Positions 1 to 7,763 of a DNA stretch of 64,000 nt are shown piece by piece. Location of the stretch: positions 25,244 to 89,243 of the forward strand of contig JBHIXX010000007.1 of the NCBI GenBank assembly GCA_041984585.1. Reading direction: 5' to 3'. Under the pieces are notes generated by a model. That model saw only the letters and a list, made by a program, of their open reading frames with translations. It was not told the DNA's origin and searched no databases. The first letter of the stretch is position 1. Every line of letters starts with the position of its first letter. A program made the translations under genes and the position numbers. The stretch is from Pseudolysinimonas_A sp041984585 (GTDB lineage Bacteria; Actinomycetota; Actinomycetes; Actinomycetales; Microbacteriaceae).

Positions 1-80
1 CGCACCGACTCGTGGTCGTCGACGACCGCGACGCTCAGCGTCGTGGCGTCCGAGGGCCGCTCCACCTGCGACACAGCCAT
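1..80 (-). CDS. Response regulator, N-terminal fragment (cut by window edge)
   Basis: Only the first 26 or so codons are in the window. The reverse strand reads from ATG at 80 and gives a short tail followed by LSVAVVDDHESVR. That is the first beta strand and the acidic DD pair of a receiver (REC) domain; the DDHE form is typical of NarL/LuxR-type regulators, which is an inference since the output domain lies outside. A GAGAAA stretch just before the ATG is a weak ribosome site. No partner kinase is visible on this side. Confidence 0.6.
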   Translation of the reverse strand, partial: MAVSQVERPSDATTLSVAVVDDHESV

Positions 81-138
81 CCGTTTCTCTCCCAGCCCCG
101 GGCGGGCGGAGAGCCCGCTCAGTCCGATTCCGGGAAGT

Positions 139-1398
139 CTACCGCCCGGGCCCGCCGTCGCGGCGGAACGCGGCCACCGCTTCGACGTGGTGCGTGCCGG
201 GGAACAGGTCGAGTGCGCGCAGGGTCGTCAGCTCGTAGCCGTGCCCGGCGAGGAGCGCCGCGTCGCGGGCGAGCGCGACCGGGTCGCAGGCCACGTAGAC
301 GACGGATGCGGGCCCCGCCGACGCGATCGCGTCGACCACGGCGCGCCCCGCCCCCGAGCGCGGCGGATCGAGCACGACGGTCGCCGCGCGCAGGCGGGCT
401 CGCTCGGCGGCGCTCGCATCGGCGAGGCCGCCGACCCAGCGCTCGACCCGGGCGGTGACGGCGCGCGCCCCGACCCAGTCGGCGAGGTTCTCGGCCGCGT
501 GCTCGGTGGCCCGCGCGTCGGACTCGACCGTCGTGATGCGGGTGGCGGGGCCGAAGCGGTCGCCGACGGCGGCGGCGAGCAGGCCGACGCCGCCGTAGAG
601 GTCGAGGTTCGCGGCGCCGGGGTCGAAGGCATCCGGGTCGATCGCGCCGACCACCGCCTCGGAGAGCGCGGCGGGGGCGGCGGCGTGCACCTGCCAGAAC
701 CCGGTGTCGTCGACGCGGAACTCGCGCTCGCCGACCCGCTCGCGGATGACGGTGGGCTGCTGCGCGTCGATCACCAGCCGGGCGCCGTCGCCCACGCTCG
801 GGGCGAGCACCTGCACGCTCGCGGCCCCCGGCATCCGGTCGCCGAGGGGCGCCAGGTCGCGCACCGCCGCGACGGCGAGCGGCAGGTCGGCCACGGGGAC
901 GACACGCCGCGAGCGCGCGGCGTAGGGGCCCACGCGGCCGTCGGCGTCGATGTGCAGCCGCTCGCGGGTGCGCCATCCGGTGCCGTCGGCCGGGCCGGGT
1001 AGGGCGTCCACCGTCACCTCGCGGCGGAGCCCCGCCATCCGGTCGAGCGCCTCGGCGAGCACGCGCGCCTTCAGCTCGCGCTGGTGGGCGAGGGAGATGT
1101 GGCCGAAGTCGGCGCCGCCCGGGCGCTCGTCGGGGTCACGGGCGACGTCGGCCTCCGGCCAGACGTGGGGCACGCGGTGCGGGCTCGGCTCGAGCACCCG
1201 CACGGTCGTGGCGCGCCAGAACCGCGGCTTGGAATCGTCGACGATGCGGGCCAGCACCCGCTCGCCCGGGATGGCGTCGGCCACGAACACGACCCGCCCG
1301 TCGAGCCGGGCCACCGAGATGCCGCCGTGCGCGATGTTGGTAGCGTCGAGTTCGACCTCGCGGCCGCGCATCGCGCCCTCGCCGCTCTCTCCGCCCAT
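139..1398 (-). CDS. TRAM-domain class I SAM-dependent RNA methyltransferase (TrmA/RlmD type)
   Basis: 419 aa from ATG 1398. An N-terminal TRAM RNA-binding domain (residues 10-65) is followed by the RNA m5U methyltransferase fold. The motif DPPRSGAGR and the catalytic cysteine in VYVACDP near the C-terminus mark the uracil-C5 methyltransferase family, so the substrate should be a uridine in rRNA or tRNA. The N-terminal iron-sulphur cysteines of E. coli RlmD are not evident. The reading frame runs on to 1593, but ATG 1398 is chosen because a TAGACT -10 element ends seven bases before it, predicting a leaderless message, and because the TRAM domain begins right after. Divergent from maf, with only 22 bases between the two starts. 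Confidence 0.9.
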   Translation of the reverse strand: MGGESGEGAMRGREVELDATNIAHGGISVARLDGRVVFVADAIPGERVLARIVDDSKPRFWRATTVRVLEPSPHRVPHVWPEADVARDPDERPGGADFGHISLAHQRELKARVLAEALDRMAGLRREVTVDALPGPADGTGWRTRERLHIDADGRVGPYAARSRRVVPVADLPLAVAAVRDLAPLGDRMPGAASVQVLAPSVGDGARLVIDAQQPTVIRERVGEREFRVDDTGFWQVHAAAPAALSEAVVGAIDPDAFDPGAANLDLYGGVGLLAAAVGDRFGPATRITTVESDARATEHAAENLADWVGARAVTARVERWVGGLADASAAERARLRAATVVLDPPRSGAGRAVVDAIASAGPASVVYVACDPVALARDAALLAGHGYELTTLRALDLFPGTHHVEAVAAFRRDGGPGR

Positions 1399-1405
1399 TC
1401 CGCCG

Positions 1406-1415
1406 AGTCTAGGAG
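1406..1415. promoter_or_regulatory. Overlapping divergent -10 elements for the methyltransferase and maf
   Basis: On the minus strand 1406-1411 reads TAGACT, seven bases before ATG 1398. On the plus strand 1410-1415 reads TAGGAG, five bases before GTG 1421. The two hexamers share the TA/TA pair at 1410-1411, so one short site would serve both genes, each leaderless. The plus-strand element is a weaker match to TANNNT. Confidence 0.6.
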
Positions 1416-1420
1416 CGCCC

Positions 1421-2050
1421 GTGGCGCCGGTCCGCCTGTACCTCGCGTCGACGTCGCCCGCCCGCCTCGCGACGCTGCGCGCCGCCGGCGTCGAGCCGGT
1501 CGCCATCGCCCCCGGCGTGGATGAAGAGGCCGCGGTGGCCGCCGCCGGGCCGCTGAGCCCCGACGCCATGGTGCTGCTGCTGGCCCGACTCAAGGCGGAG
1601 GCGGTGGTCGAGTCCCGCGACGACCTCGACGGGCTCGTGTTCGGCGGCGACTCCGCGTTCGAGCTCGACGGCGCCGTCTACGGCAAGCCGCACCGGCCCG
1701 AGGTGGCGCGGGAGCGCTGGCGGGCGCAGCGGGGTCGCGCCGGCACGCTGCACTCCGGGCACTGGCTGATCGACGCGCGCGCCGACGGAACGGGGGCGGC
1801 GGTCGGCGTCGCGACGTCGGCCCGGGTCGAGTTCGCCGACGACGTCGACGACGCCGAGATCGAGGCCTACCTCGCCACCGGCGAGCCGCTCGAGGTCGCC
1901 GGGGCGTTCACCATCGACGGCCGCGGCGCCGCGTTCATCTCGCGCATCGAGGGCGACCCGCACACCGTCGTCGGGCTCAGCATCCCGGCGCTCCGCGTGC
2001 TCGTGCGCGACCTCGGCGTGGCCTGGACCGACCTCTGGAACCGGCCCTGA
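1421..2050 (+). CDS. maf: Maf family nucleotide pyrophosphatase
   Basis: 209 aa from GTG 1421. Maf proteins hydrolyse non-canonical or modified nucleoside triphosphates. The signature is LYLASTSPARLATLRAAGVE at the N-terminus (S-x-R phosphate-binding loop), then GGDSAFELDG and GKP around residues 70-90, and the conserved D-x-E region EIEAYLATGEPLEVAGAF. Length fits the family. The N-terminal loop reads STSPARL where most members have S-x-S-P-R-R, a tolerated variant. It precedes the carboxylase alpha-chain gene, a neighbourhood common in actinobacteria. Confidence 0.92.
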   Translation: MAPVRLYLASTSPARLATLRAAGVEPVAIAPGVDEEAAVAAAGPLSPDAMVLLLARLKAEAVVESRDDLDGLVFGGDSAFELDGAVYGKPHRPEVARERWRAQRGRAGTLHSGHWLIDARADGTGAAVGVATSARVEFADDVDDAEIEAYLATGEPLEVAGAFTIDGRGAAFISRIEGDPHTVVGLSIPALRVLVRDLGVAWTDLWNRP

Positions 2051-2178
2051 CGGCATCCGGTCGCATGTCGGCCCCCGAGACGGCGCCGATCGGGCGACTC
2101 GCGGGGTTGTGGGTTCCCCAGCAGCCGCGCGCGGGGTTTCTGTCCCGCCCGGACAACCGGGGCCACCCCGCCGACCCC

Positions 2179-2184
2179 TAGGCT
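2179..2184 (+). promoter_or_regulatory. -10 element of the biotin carboxylase gene (leaderless)
   Basis: TAGGCT ends eight bases before ATG 2193 and there is no Shine-Dalgarno sequence between them, so transcription should begin at or beside the start codon. Confidence 0.6.
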
Positions 2185-2192
2185 CGAAGACT

Positions 2193-3956
2193 ATGGCCCC
2201 CCGCATCTCCAAGGTCCTGATCGCCAATCGCGGGGAGATCGCCGTCCGCGTCATCCGCGCCGCGCGGGATGCGGGCATCGGCTCCGTCGCGGTCTACGCC
2301 GATCAGGACCGCGACGCGCGCCACGTGCGCCTCGCCGACGAGGCCTACGCGCTCGAGGGCGAGACCAGCGCCGAGACCTACCTGGTCATCGACAAGCTGC
2401 TCTCGGTGGCGCGCCGCTCGGGCGCCGACGCCGTGCACCCGGGCTACGGCTTCCTCGCCGAGAACGCCGACTTCGCCCGCGCCGTCATCGACGCCGGGCT
2501 CATCTGGATCGGACCGAGCCCCGAGGCGATCGAGCGACTGGGCGACAAGGTGTCGGCCCGGCACGTCGCCGAGAAGGTCGGGGCGCCGCTCGCCCCCGGC
2601 ACCCTGGAGCCGGTGACGGGCGCCGACGAGGTGCTCGCCTTCGCCGACGAGGTGGGACTGCCGGTCGCGATCAAGGCCGCGTTCGGCGGCGGCGGCCGCG
2701 GCCTCAAGGTGGCCCGCACGCGCGAGGAGATCCCCGAGCTCTACGAGTCGGCCGTGCGCGAGGCGACCGCGGCGTTCGGCCGCGGCGAGTGCTTCGTCGA
2801 GAAGTACCTCGACGAGCCGCGCCACGTCGAGACCCAGTGCCTGGCCGACTCCGCCGGCACCGTCATCGTCGTCTCGACGCGCGACTGCTCGCTGCAGCGC
2901 CGCCACCAGAAGCTCGTCGAGGAGGCGCCGGCGCCGTTCCTCACCGACGAGCAGCGCGACCTGCTCTACAGCTCGAGCAAGGCGATCCTCAAGGAGGTCG
3001 GCTACCTCGGCGCGGGCACCTGCGAGTTCCTCATCGGCAAGGACGGCACCGTGTCGTTCCTCGAGGTCAACACCCGCCTGCAGGTGGAGCACCCGGTCTC
3101 GGAGGAGGTCACCGGGATGGACCTCGTGCGCGAGCAGTTCCGCATCGCCGAGGGCGGCCTGCTCGACGACGTCGACCCCGAGAACCACGGCCACTCGATC
3201 GAGTTCCGCATCAACGGCGAGGACCCGGGCCGCAACTTCCTGCCGACGCCCGGACCGGTGCAGGTGCTGCGCTTCCCCGGCGGCCCCGGCGTGCGCGTCG
3301 ACTCCGGCGTCACCACCGGCGACGTCATTTCGGGCGCGTTCGACTCGCTGCTGGCGAAGCTGATCGTGACCGGCCACTCGCGCGAGGACGCCATGGAGCG
3401 CGCGCGCCGTGCGCTCGACGAGTTCGAGGTCGCGGGCCTGCCGACGGTGCTGCCGTTCCACCGCAAGATCGTGCGCGACCCGGCGTTCACCGCCGAGAAC
3501 GGCGAGTTCGGCGTCTACACCCGGTGGATCGAGACCGACTTCGACAACGACCTCGAGCCCTGGGGCGGCATGTTCCCCGAGGTCGCGCCCGCCGAGAAGC
3601 GGCACAGCGTCGTCGTCGAGGTGGAGGGCAAGCGCGTCACGGTGTCGCTGCCCACCAACCTGCTGCCGTCGACCGGCTCGGTCTCGGCCGCTCCCCCGCC
3701 GAAGCGCCGCGCCGCGGGCAGCTCGACGGTCGCGACGACGGGCGACGCGCTCACGGCGCCGATGCAGGCCACGGTCGTGAAGGTGTCGGTCGAGGAGGGT
3801 GCCAAGGTCGTCAAGGGCGACCTCGTGCTCGTGCTCGAGGCGATGAAGATGGAGCAGCCGATCACCGCCCACCGCGACGGGATCGTCGCCGGGCTCGACG
3901 CGCCGATCGGCACGACCGTGTCGGCCGGTCACCGGCTGCTGCTCATCCAGGACTGA
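2193..3956 (+). CDS. Acyl-CoA carboxylase alpha chain: biotin carboxylase plus biotin carboxyl carrier (AccA3-like)
   Basis: 587 aa. Residues 1-450 are a biotin carboxylase: N-terminal ISKVLIANRGEIAVRVIRAA, the ATP-grasp loop FGGGGRGLKV, and FLEVNTRLQVEHPVSEEVTG with the catalytic EVN and R. The last 75 residues are a biotinyl domain with EAMKMEQ, whose second lysine carries biotin. The protein carboxylates its own biotin for transfer to acetyl- or propionyl-CoA by a separate beta subunit (AccD), which is not in the window. The actinobacterial fused layout differs from the split AccB/AccC of E. coli. ATG 2193 is fixed by MAPRISKVLIANRGEI and the -10 at 2179. Confidence 0.95.
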   Translation: MAPRISKVLIANRGEIAVRVIRAARDAGIGSVAVYADQDRDARHVRLADEAYALEGETSAETYLVIDKLLSVARRSGADAVHPGYGFLAENADFARAVIDAGLIWIGPSPEAIERLGDKVSARHVAEKVGAPLAPGTLEPVTGADEVLAFADEVGLPVAIKAAFGGGGRGLKVARTREEIPELYESAVREATAAFGRGECFVEKYLDEPRHVETQCLADSAGTVIVVSTRDCSLQRRHQKLVEEAPAPFLTDEQRDLLYSSSKAILKEVGYLGAGTCEFLIGKDGTVSFLEVNTRLQVEHPVSEEVTGMDLVREQFRIAEGGLLDDVDPENHGHSIEFRINGEDPGRNFLPTPGPVQVLRFPGGPGVRVDSGVTTGDVISGAFDSLLAKLIVTGHSREDAMERARRALDEFEVAGLPTVLPFHRKIVRDPAFTAENGEFGVYTRWIETDFDNDLEPWGGMFPEVAPAEKRHSVVVEVEGKRVTVSLPTNLLPSTGSVSAAPPPKRRAAGSSTVATTGDALTAPMQATVVKVSVEEGAKVVKGDLVLVLEAMKMEQPITAHRDGIVAGLDAPIGTTVSAGHRLLLIQD

Positions 3957-3959
3957 CCG

Positions 3960-3979
3960 CTCGCGGCATCCGCCGCGAG
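3960..3979 (+). terminator. Hairpin after the carboxylase gene
   Basis: CTCGCGG and CCGCGAG form a perfect seven-base-pair stem around a six-base loop, starting four bases past the stop codon. No T-run follows, as is usual for actinobacterial terminators. Confidence 0.5.
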
Positions 3980-4006
3980 GACCGTCCCGGCGCGGGCGCC
4001 CGGCCG

Positions 4007-4025
4007 CCCCTCCGTTTCTCAGGAG
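4007..4025 (+). repeat. Left copy of an inverted repeat bracketing the AbiEi/DUF559 gene
   Basis: CCCCTCCGTTTCTCAGGAG on the plus strand. The minus strand of 5199-5220 carries a close relative (CTCCGTTTTCAGGAG core, with a four-base duplication of CTCC). This copy contains the stop codon of the gene at 4019. Each copy can fold on itself through CTCC/GGAG. Confidence 0.5.
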
Positions 4026-4951
4026 CCGACGGTGCGGGTGTGACGAATGTCTCGCATTGGTACCGGCGGGCCGGTCTCGCCGGCGGGATCTCCTGAGTGC
4101 TGAGCGAGGGCCGCCACGACGCGCGACGCGCACCAGGCCCAGTCGGTCACGATCCGGTCGTAGCTGAGTCGGATGACGGCGTACCCGCGCGCGACCAGCT
4201 CGGCATCGCGCCGGCGATCCTCGTCGAACGCCGCGGGCCCGCGATGGAATCCGGCGCCGTCGACCTCGATCACGAGGCGCCCGACCACCATGTCGACCCG
4301 GCCGACCCCGGCGATCGCGACCTGCTGACGCGGCGCGAGTCCCAGCGCCCCGAGCCGCTGGCGCACGATCGACTCGAGACCGGACTGACTCCCTTCCCGA
4401 ACGGCCAGCGAGCGCACCCGCGCCAGTGCGTCGGCGTCCTCGAGCTCGCGCCGGAGTGCGGAGAGCGGCATCCCCGCCCCGACCGCGCTGTCGAGACAGG
4501 CGATCGCCGTCTCCCGATCCGCCCAGGCAGCCACCTGACGGAGCGCATCGCCGAGGCCGACACGCCAGCACTCCCGGTGCGGGGCGGTGGGGATCCAGTG
4601 CACGATGATCCGCCGGTCCGCGATGTCGGGCCGCCGAGCGTCCCCGACGCCCACGGTGCGCAGGCGCGAGGCGTGGGGCGGCACCGCGATGTGCAGTTCG
4701 TCCCCGTGCCCGGACCAGAGTCCGTGGCTCCCGGCGGCGCTGAGACCGCACAGTCGCCCGCCTACGCGCACCGCGAGGATCCCGTCGACGCTCGCATCCG
4801 GGCTCGCGTAGTGCGCGCGGCGGACCCGACGGATCTCGCCTCGGCGGACGGCGGAGGCGATGTCGCCACCGTCGACTCCCCGGCCGAGGATCTGACGGCG
4901 CGTGGCGATGCCGCCGAACGAGCGACAGACCGGGGCGACGGCGCGGTGCAT
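4019..4951 (-). CDS. AbiEi antitoxin-like / DUF559 (very-short-patch-repair endonuclease fold) protein
   Basis: 310 aa from ATG 4951. Residues 1-75 look like the AbiEi winged-helix region (FGGIATRRQILGRGVDGGDI, then RGEIRRVRRAHYA). The C-terminus is a DUF559 restriction-like fold: MVVGRLVIEVDGAGFH with the D/E pair, then DEDRRRDAELVARGYAVIRLSYDRI. Such genes occur as solitary copies in many actinobacteria and their role is not established. No AbiEii toxin partner is next to it. The frame extends to 5257, but the upstream codons are low-complexity and lack homology signal, so the internal ATG is preferred. Flanked by near-identical inverted repeats (4007 and 5199), which hints at mobility. Confidence 0.75.
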   Translation of the reverse strand: MHRAVAPVCRSFGGIATRRQILGRGVDGGDIASAVRRGEIRRVRRAHYASPDASVDGILAVRVGGRLCGLSAAGSHGLWSGHGDELHIAVPPHASRLRTVGVGDARRPDIADRRIIVHWIPTAPHRECWRVGLGDALRQVAAWADRETAIACLDSAVGAGMPLSALRRELEDADALARVRSLAVREGSQSGLESIVRQRLGALGLAPRQQVAIAGVGRVDMVVGRLVIEVDGAGFHRGPAAFDEDRRRDAELVARGYAVIRLSYDRIVTDWAWCASRVVAALAQHSGDPAGETGPPVPMRDIRHTRTVGS

Positions 4952-5198
4952 CCCGGCATCCTCCCCGGACGGGTGACCGCGTGGGCCCCGCTGACGCGCC
5001 CGGGGAGTCAGCGCGGCGCCGCCCCATGGGGACGATCGGAGACCGCCCGCGCACGACCTCGCGAGCCTCGCTCCCGGTGCACGAGTCGAGCCTCGCTGGT
5101 GTAGAGGGGTCGGGCCTCCCTCCGTGTACAGGAGATCCGGGGGCGGATCCGGGGATATGAGCCCCACCCGCCCCTCCCTTCGACTCCAGCCCCGCAAA

Positions 5199-5220
5199 CT
5201 CCTGAAAACGGAGGGAGGGG
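5199..5220 (-). repeat. Right copy of the inverted repeat bracketing the AbiEi/DUF559 gene
   Basis: The minus strand carries CTCCGTTTTCAGGAG preceded by a C-rich run, matching the plus-strand repeat at 4007-4025 apart from one duplicated CTCC and a base change in the T-tract. Confidence 0.5.
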
Positions 5221-5260
5221 AGGGTTCGCCGGCTCCGCACGCGGGCCGCCGCCGCATCGC

Positions 5261-5315
5261 GGGGCGGGGCGAGGCGAGACGAGGCGAGGCGAGGCGAGGC
5301 GGGGCGAGGCGGGGC
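5261..5315 (+). repeat. Eleven-copy pentamer tandem repeat G(A/G)G(G/A)C
   Basis: Exactly 55 bases made of eleven five-base units: six GAGGC, four GGGGC and one GAGAC. It ends ten bases past the lpdA stop codon. The opposite strand is a run of GCCTC/GCCCC. Such an array can slip during replication, so copy number may vary between strains. Confidence 0.85.
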
Positions 5316-5324
5316 GGCGGGCGT

Positions 5325-6761
5325 TCAGTCGACGATGTGCAGGGCGCGCGCCGCGTCGGTGATCGACCCCGAGAGCGACGGGTACACGCTGAACGCGCGG
5401 GCGAGCTGGTCGACGGTGAGCCGGTGCTCGACCGCGAGCGCGATCGGCAGGATCAAGTCGCTCGCCTTCGGCGCGACGACGACGCCGCCGATCACGGTGC
5501 CCGAGCCGGTGCGGGCAAAAAGCTTCACGAAGCCGTCCTTCAGCCCGAGCATCTTGGCGCGCGGGTTCGCCGAGAGCGGCAGCTTGCAGATCTCACCCTG
5601 GGCGAGGCCCTCCTCGATCTGCTTCTGCGACCAGCCGACGGTCGCGACCTCGGGCTGGGTGAAGATGTTGCTCGTCACGTTGCGCGGTTCGGTCGGCGAG
5701 ACCGCGTCGCCGAGCGCGTGGTACACGGCGGTGCGGCCCTGCATCGAGGCGACGGATGCCAGCGGCAGGAAGTCGCTGCAGTCGCCCGCCGCGTAGATCG
5801 ACGGCATCGACGTGCGCGCCACCCGGTTCACCCGGATGTGGCCCGAGTCGGTCATCTGCACGCCCGCCTCGGCGAGTCCGATGCCGGCCGTGTTCGGGAT
5901 GGCGCCGAGGGCGAGCAGGCAGTGCGACCCGGTCACCTCGCGGCCGTCGGTGAGCTTCACGACCACGCCGTCGTCGGTCCGCGCGACCGACTCCATCCGG
6001 CTCTGGGACAGGATGTCCATGCCCCCGCGACGGAACACCTCCTCGACGACGTGGGCGGCATCCGTGTCCTCGCCGGGGAGCACCTGCTCGCGGCTGGAGA
6101 CGAGGGTGACCTTCGCGCCGAGCGCGAGGTAGGCGGAGGCGAACTCGGCGCCGGTCACGCCCGAGCCGACGACGATCATGTGCTCGGGCACCGCGTCGAG
6201 CGAGTAGAGCTGCGTCCAGCTGAGGATGCGCTCGCCGTCGGGCTTCGCCGACGGGAGCACGCGGGGGCTCGCGCCGACCGCGACGACGACGGTATCGGCC
6301 TCGATCTCGTCGAAGTCGGTGCGGCGCTTTCCGCTGCCGGTCGACACGACCACGCGGTTCGGGCCGTCGAGCCGGCCGTCGCCGGTCACCACCTGCACCC
6401 CGGCCTTGGCGAGCTGCGACTTCATGTCGGCGGACTGCTGGCGGGCGAGCGAGAGCAGGCGCTGGTTCACCGCGGACAGGTTGACCGCCACCTGCGGGCG
6501 CAGCGACCGGCCCGGGTCGGTGCGGGTGTAGAACTGCACGCCCAGGTCGCTCGACTCGGCGACGGCGGTGGCGGCCTCGGCGGTGGCGATCAGGGTCTTC
6601 GACGGAACGACGTCGGTGAGCACCGCCGCGCCGCCGACCCCGGTGCGCTCCACCAGGGTGACCTCAGCGCCGAGCTGGGCGCCCGCGATGGCGGCTTCGT
6701 AGCCGCCCGGACCTCCCCCGACGACGGCGATGCGGTGGGTTCGCTCGAACTGGGAGGCCAT
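5325..6761 (-). CDS. lpdA: NAD(P)H-quinone dehydrogenase, LpdA type (flavoprotein disulfide reductase family)
   Basis: 478 aa from ATG 6761. FAD-binding IAVVGGGPGGYEAAI at the N-terminus, a second Rossmann motif VVGSGVTGAEFASAYLALG, the ATG-type FAD motif YAAGDCSDFLPLASVA, and a C-terminal dimerisation domain. The redox-active CxxxxC of true lipoamide dehydrogenases is absent: the site reads GGAAVLTDVVPSKTLI. This matches the mycobacterial LpdA group, which reduces quinones, so it should not act as E3 of the 2-oxoacid complex at 33-37 kb. AAGAAT (6768-6773) six bases before the ATG suggests a leaderless transcript. Confidence 0.92.
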   Translation of the reverse strand: MASQFERTHRIAVVGGGPGGYEAAIAGAQLGAEVTLVERTGVGGAAVLTDVVPSKTLIATAEAATAVAESSDLGVQFYTRTDPGRSLRPQVAVNLSAVNQRLLSLARQQSADMKSQLAKAGVQVVTGDGRLDGPNRVVVSTGSGKRRTDFDEIEADTVVVAVGASPRVLPSAKPDGERILSWTQLYSLDAVPEHMIVVGSGVTGAEFASAYLALGAKVTLVSSREQVLPGEDTDAAHVVEEVFRRGGMDILSQSRMESVARTDDGVVVKLTDGREVTGSHCLLALGAIPNTAGIGLAEAGVQMTDSGHIRVNRVARTSMPSIYAAGDCSDFLPLASVASMQGRTAVYHALGDAVSPTEPRNVTSNIFTQPEVATVGWSQKQIEEGLAQGEICKLPLSANPRAKMLGLKDGFVKLFARTGSGTVIGGVVVAPKASDLILPIALAVEHRLTVDQLARAFSVYPSLSGSITDAARALHIVD

Positions 6762-6767
6762 ACCCCG

Positions 6768-6773
6768 ATTCTT
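6768..6773 (-). promoter_or_regulatory. -10 element of lpdA
   Basis: AAGAAT on the minus strand, six bases before ATG 6761. It differs from the TANNNT consensus at the first base. Confidence 0.4.
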
Positions 6774-6926
6774 GCCGGTTTCGCGGCTCGCCGCGGACCC
6801 GTCGACGATCGGCGACCGGTCCCCGCGTCCGGGCCGCACTCCTTCCCCTCCCCGCGGCCCGTCCCGGTCCCGCGCCGAGTGCCGATCGGCATCCCGCGAC
6901 CCGGATGCGGCCCCGCGCCCGCGACG

Positions 6927-6932
6927 TAGAGT
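6927..6932 (+). promoter_or_regulatory. -10 element of the purine nucleoside phosphorylase gene (leaderless)
   Basis: TAGAGT lies six bases before ATG 6939 with no ribosome-binding site between. Confidence 0.55.
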
Positions 6933-6938
6933 GATCGC

Positions 6939-7763
6939 ATGTCCGCGCACCCCCTCGACGACCCCGCCGCCGACCCGTTCGAGATCGCCCGCGAGGCGGC
7001 CGCCCGCATCGCCGAGATCAGCGGGGTGGAGCGCCACGACATCGCGCTCACGCTGGGCAGCGGCTGGGCGAAGGCCGCCGACCTGCTCGGCGAGACGGTC
7101 GCGACGATCCCGGCCACCGACATCCCCGGCTTCAGCGCACCCGCCCTCGCCGGCCACGTCGGCACGCTGCGCAGCGTGCGCCTCGTCGACGGGCGGCACG
7201 CGCTCGTGATCGGCGCCCGCACGCACTACTACGAGGGCCACGGCGTGCGGCGCGTGGTGCACTCGGTGCGCACGGCCGCCGCGACCGGCGCGCGCATCAT
7301 GGTGCTCACCAACGGCGCGGGCGGCATCAAGGAGCACTGGGAGCCCGGCACGCCGGTGCTCATCTCCGACCACATCAACCTGACCGCGGACTCGCCGCTC
7401 GAGGGCGCGACCTTCATCGACCTCACCGACCTCTACTCGTCGCGCCTGCGCGACGTCGCCCGCGGGGTCGACCCGTCGCTCGACGAGGGCGTGTACTGCC
7501 AGTTCCGCGGCCCGCACTACGAGACGCCCGCCGAGGTGCAGATGGCGAAGGCGATCGGCGGGCACATCGTCGGGATGTCGACCGCGCTCGAGGCGATCGC
7601 CGCCCGGCAGGCCGGGATGGAGGTGCTCGGCTTCTCGCTGATCACCAACCTCGCGGCCGGCATCTCGCCCGAGCCGCTGAGCCACGCCGAGGTCATCCAG
7701 GCGGGCAAGGACGCCGAGCCGGTCATCTCCGACCTGCTCGCCCGGGTGGTCGCGGCGCTGTGA
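6939..7763 (+). CDS. punA: Purine-nucleoside phosphorylase (trimeric class)
   Basis: 274 aa. Phosphorolysis of inosine/guanosine and their deoxy forms to base and (deoxy)ribose-1-phosphate in purine salvage. Family motifs: LGSGWAKAADLL (phosphate loop), GARTHYYEGHG, TNGAGGI, YCQFRGPHYETPAEVQM and GMSTALEAIAARQAGMEVLGFSLITNLAAG with the base-binding N near the end. Full length for the 26-30 kDa class. Its stop overlaps the GTG of the next gene (GTGA), so the two enzymes are translationally coupled. The coupling makes sense because the sugar-1-phosphate product can be isomerised by the mutase. Confidence 0.95.
   Translation: MSAHPLDDPAADPFEIAREAAARIAEISGVERHDIALTLGSGWAKAADLLGETVATIPATDIPGFSAPALAGHVGTLRSVRLVDGRHALVIGARTHYYEGHGVRRVVHSVRTAAATGARIMVLTNGAGGIKEHWEPGTPVLISDHINLTADSPLEGATFIDLTDLYSSRLRDVARGVDPSLDEGVYCQFRGPHYETPAEVQMAKAIGGHIVGMSTALEAIAARQAGMEVLGFSLITNLAAGISPEPLSHAEVIQAGKDAEPVISDLLARVVAAL

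Larger units (their letters stand above)
4952..5324. other. Gene-free stretch between the DUF559 gene and lpdA
   Basis: 373 bases with no convincing gene. It is upstream of the DUF559 gene and downstream of lpdA. It holds a nine-base inverted repeat CCCCTCCCT (5171-5179) / AGGGAGGGG (5212-5220), the right copy of the bracketing repeat, and a pentamer tandem array at 5261-5315. No clear promoter was seen. Confidence 0.6.

Noticed and set aside
8..1002. Long plus-strand frames at the start of the window
   Set aside because: They are Arg/Gly/Ala-rich shadows of the methyltransferase gene with no family motif.
4019..4951. Complete AbiE toxin-antitoxin pair
   Set aside because: No AbiEii nucleotidyltransferase gene on either side.
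2178..5240. Very long open frame on the minus strand across the carboxylase gene
   Set aside because: Its upstream half is the antisense shadow of the biotin carboxylase; only the separate DUF559 frame is real.
5325..6761. E3 subunit for the 2-oxoacid dehydrogenase
   Set aside because: The redox disulfide cysteines are replaced (GGAAVLTDVVPSK).
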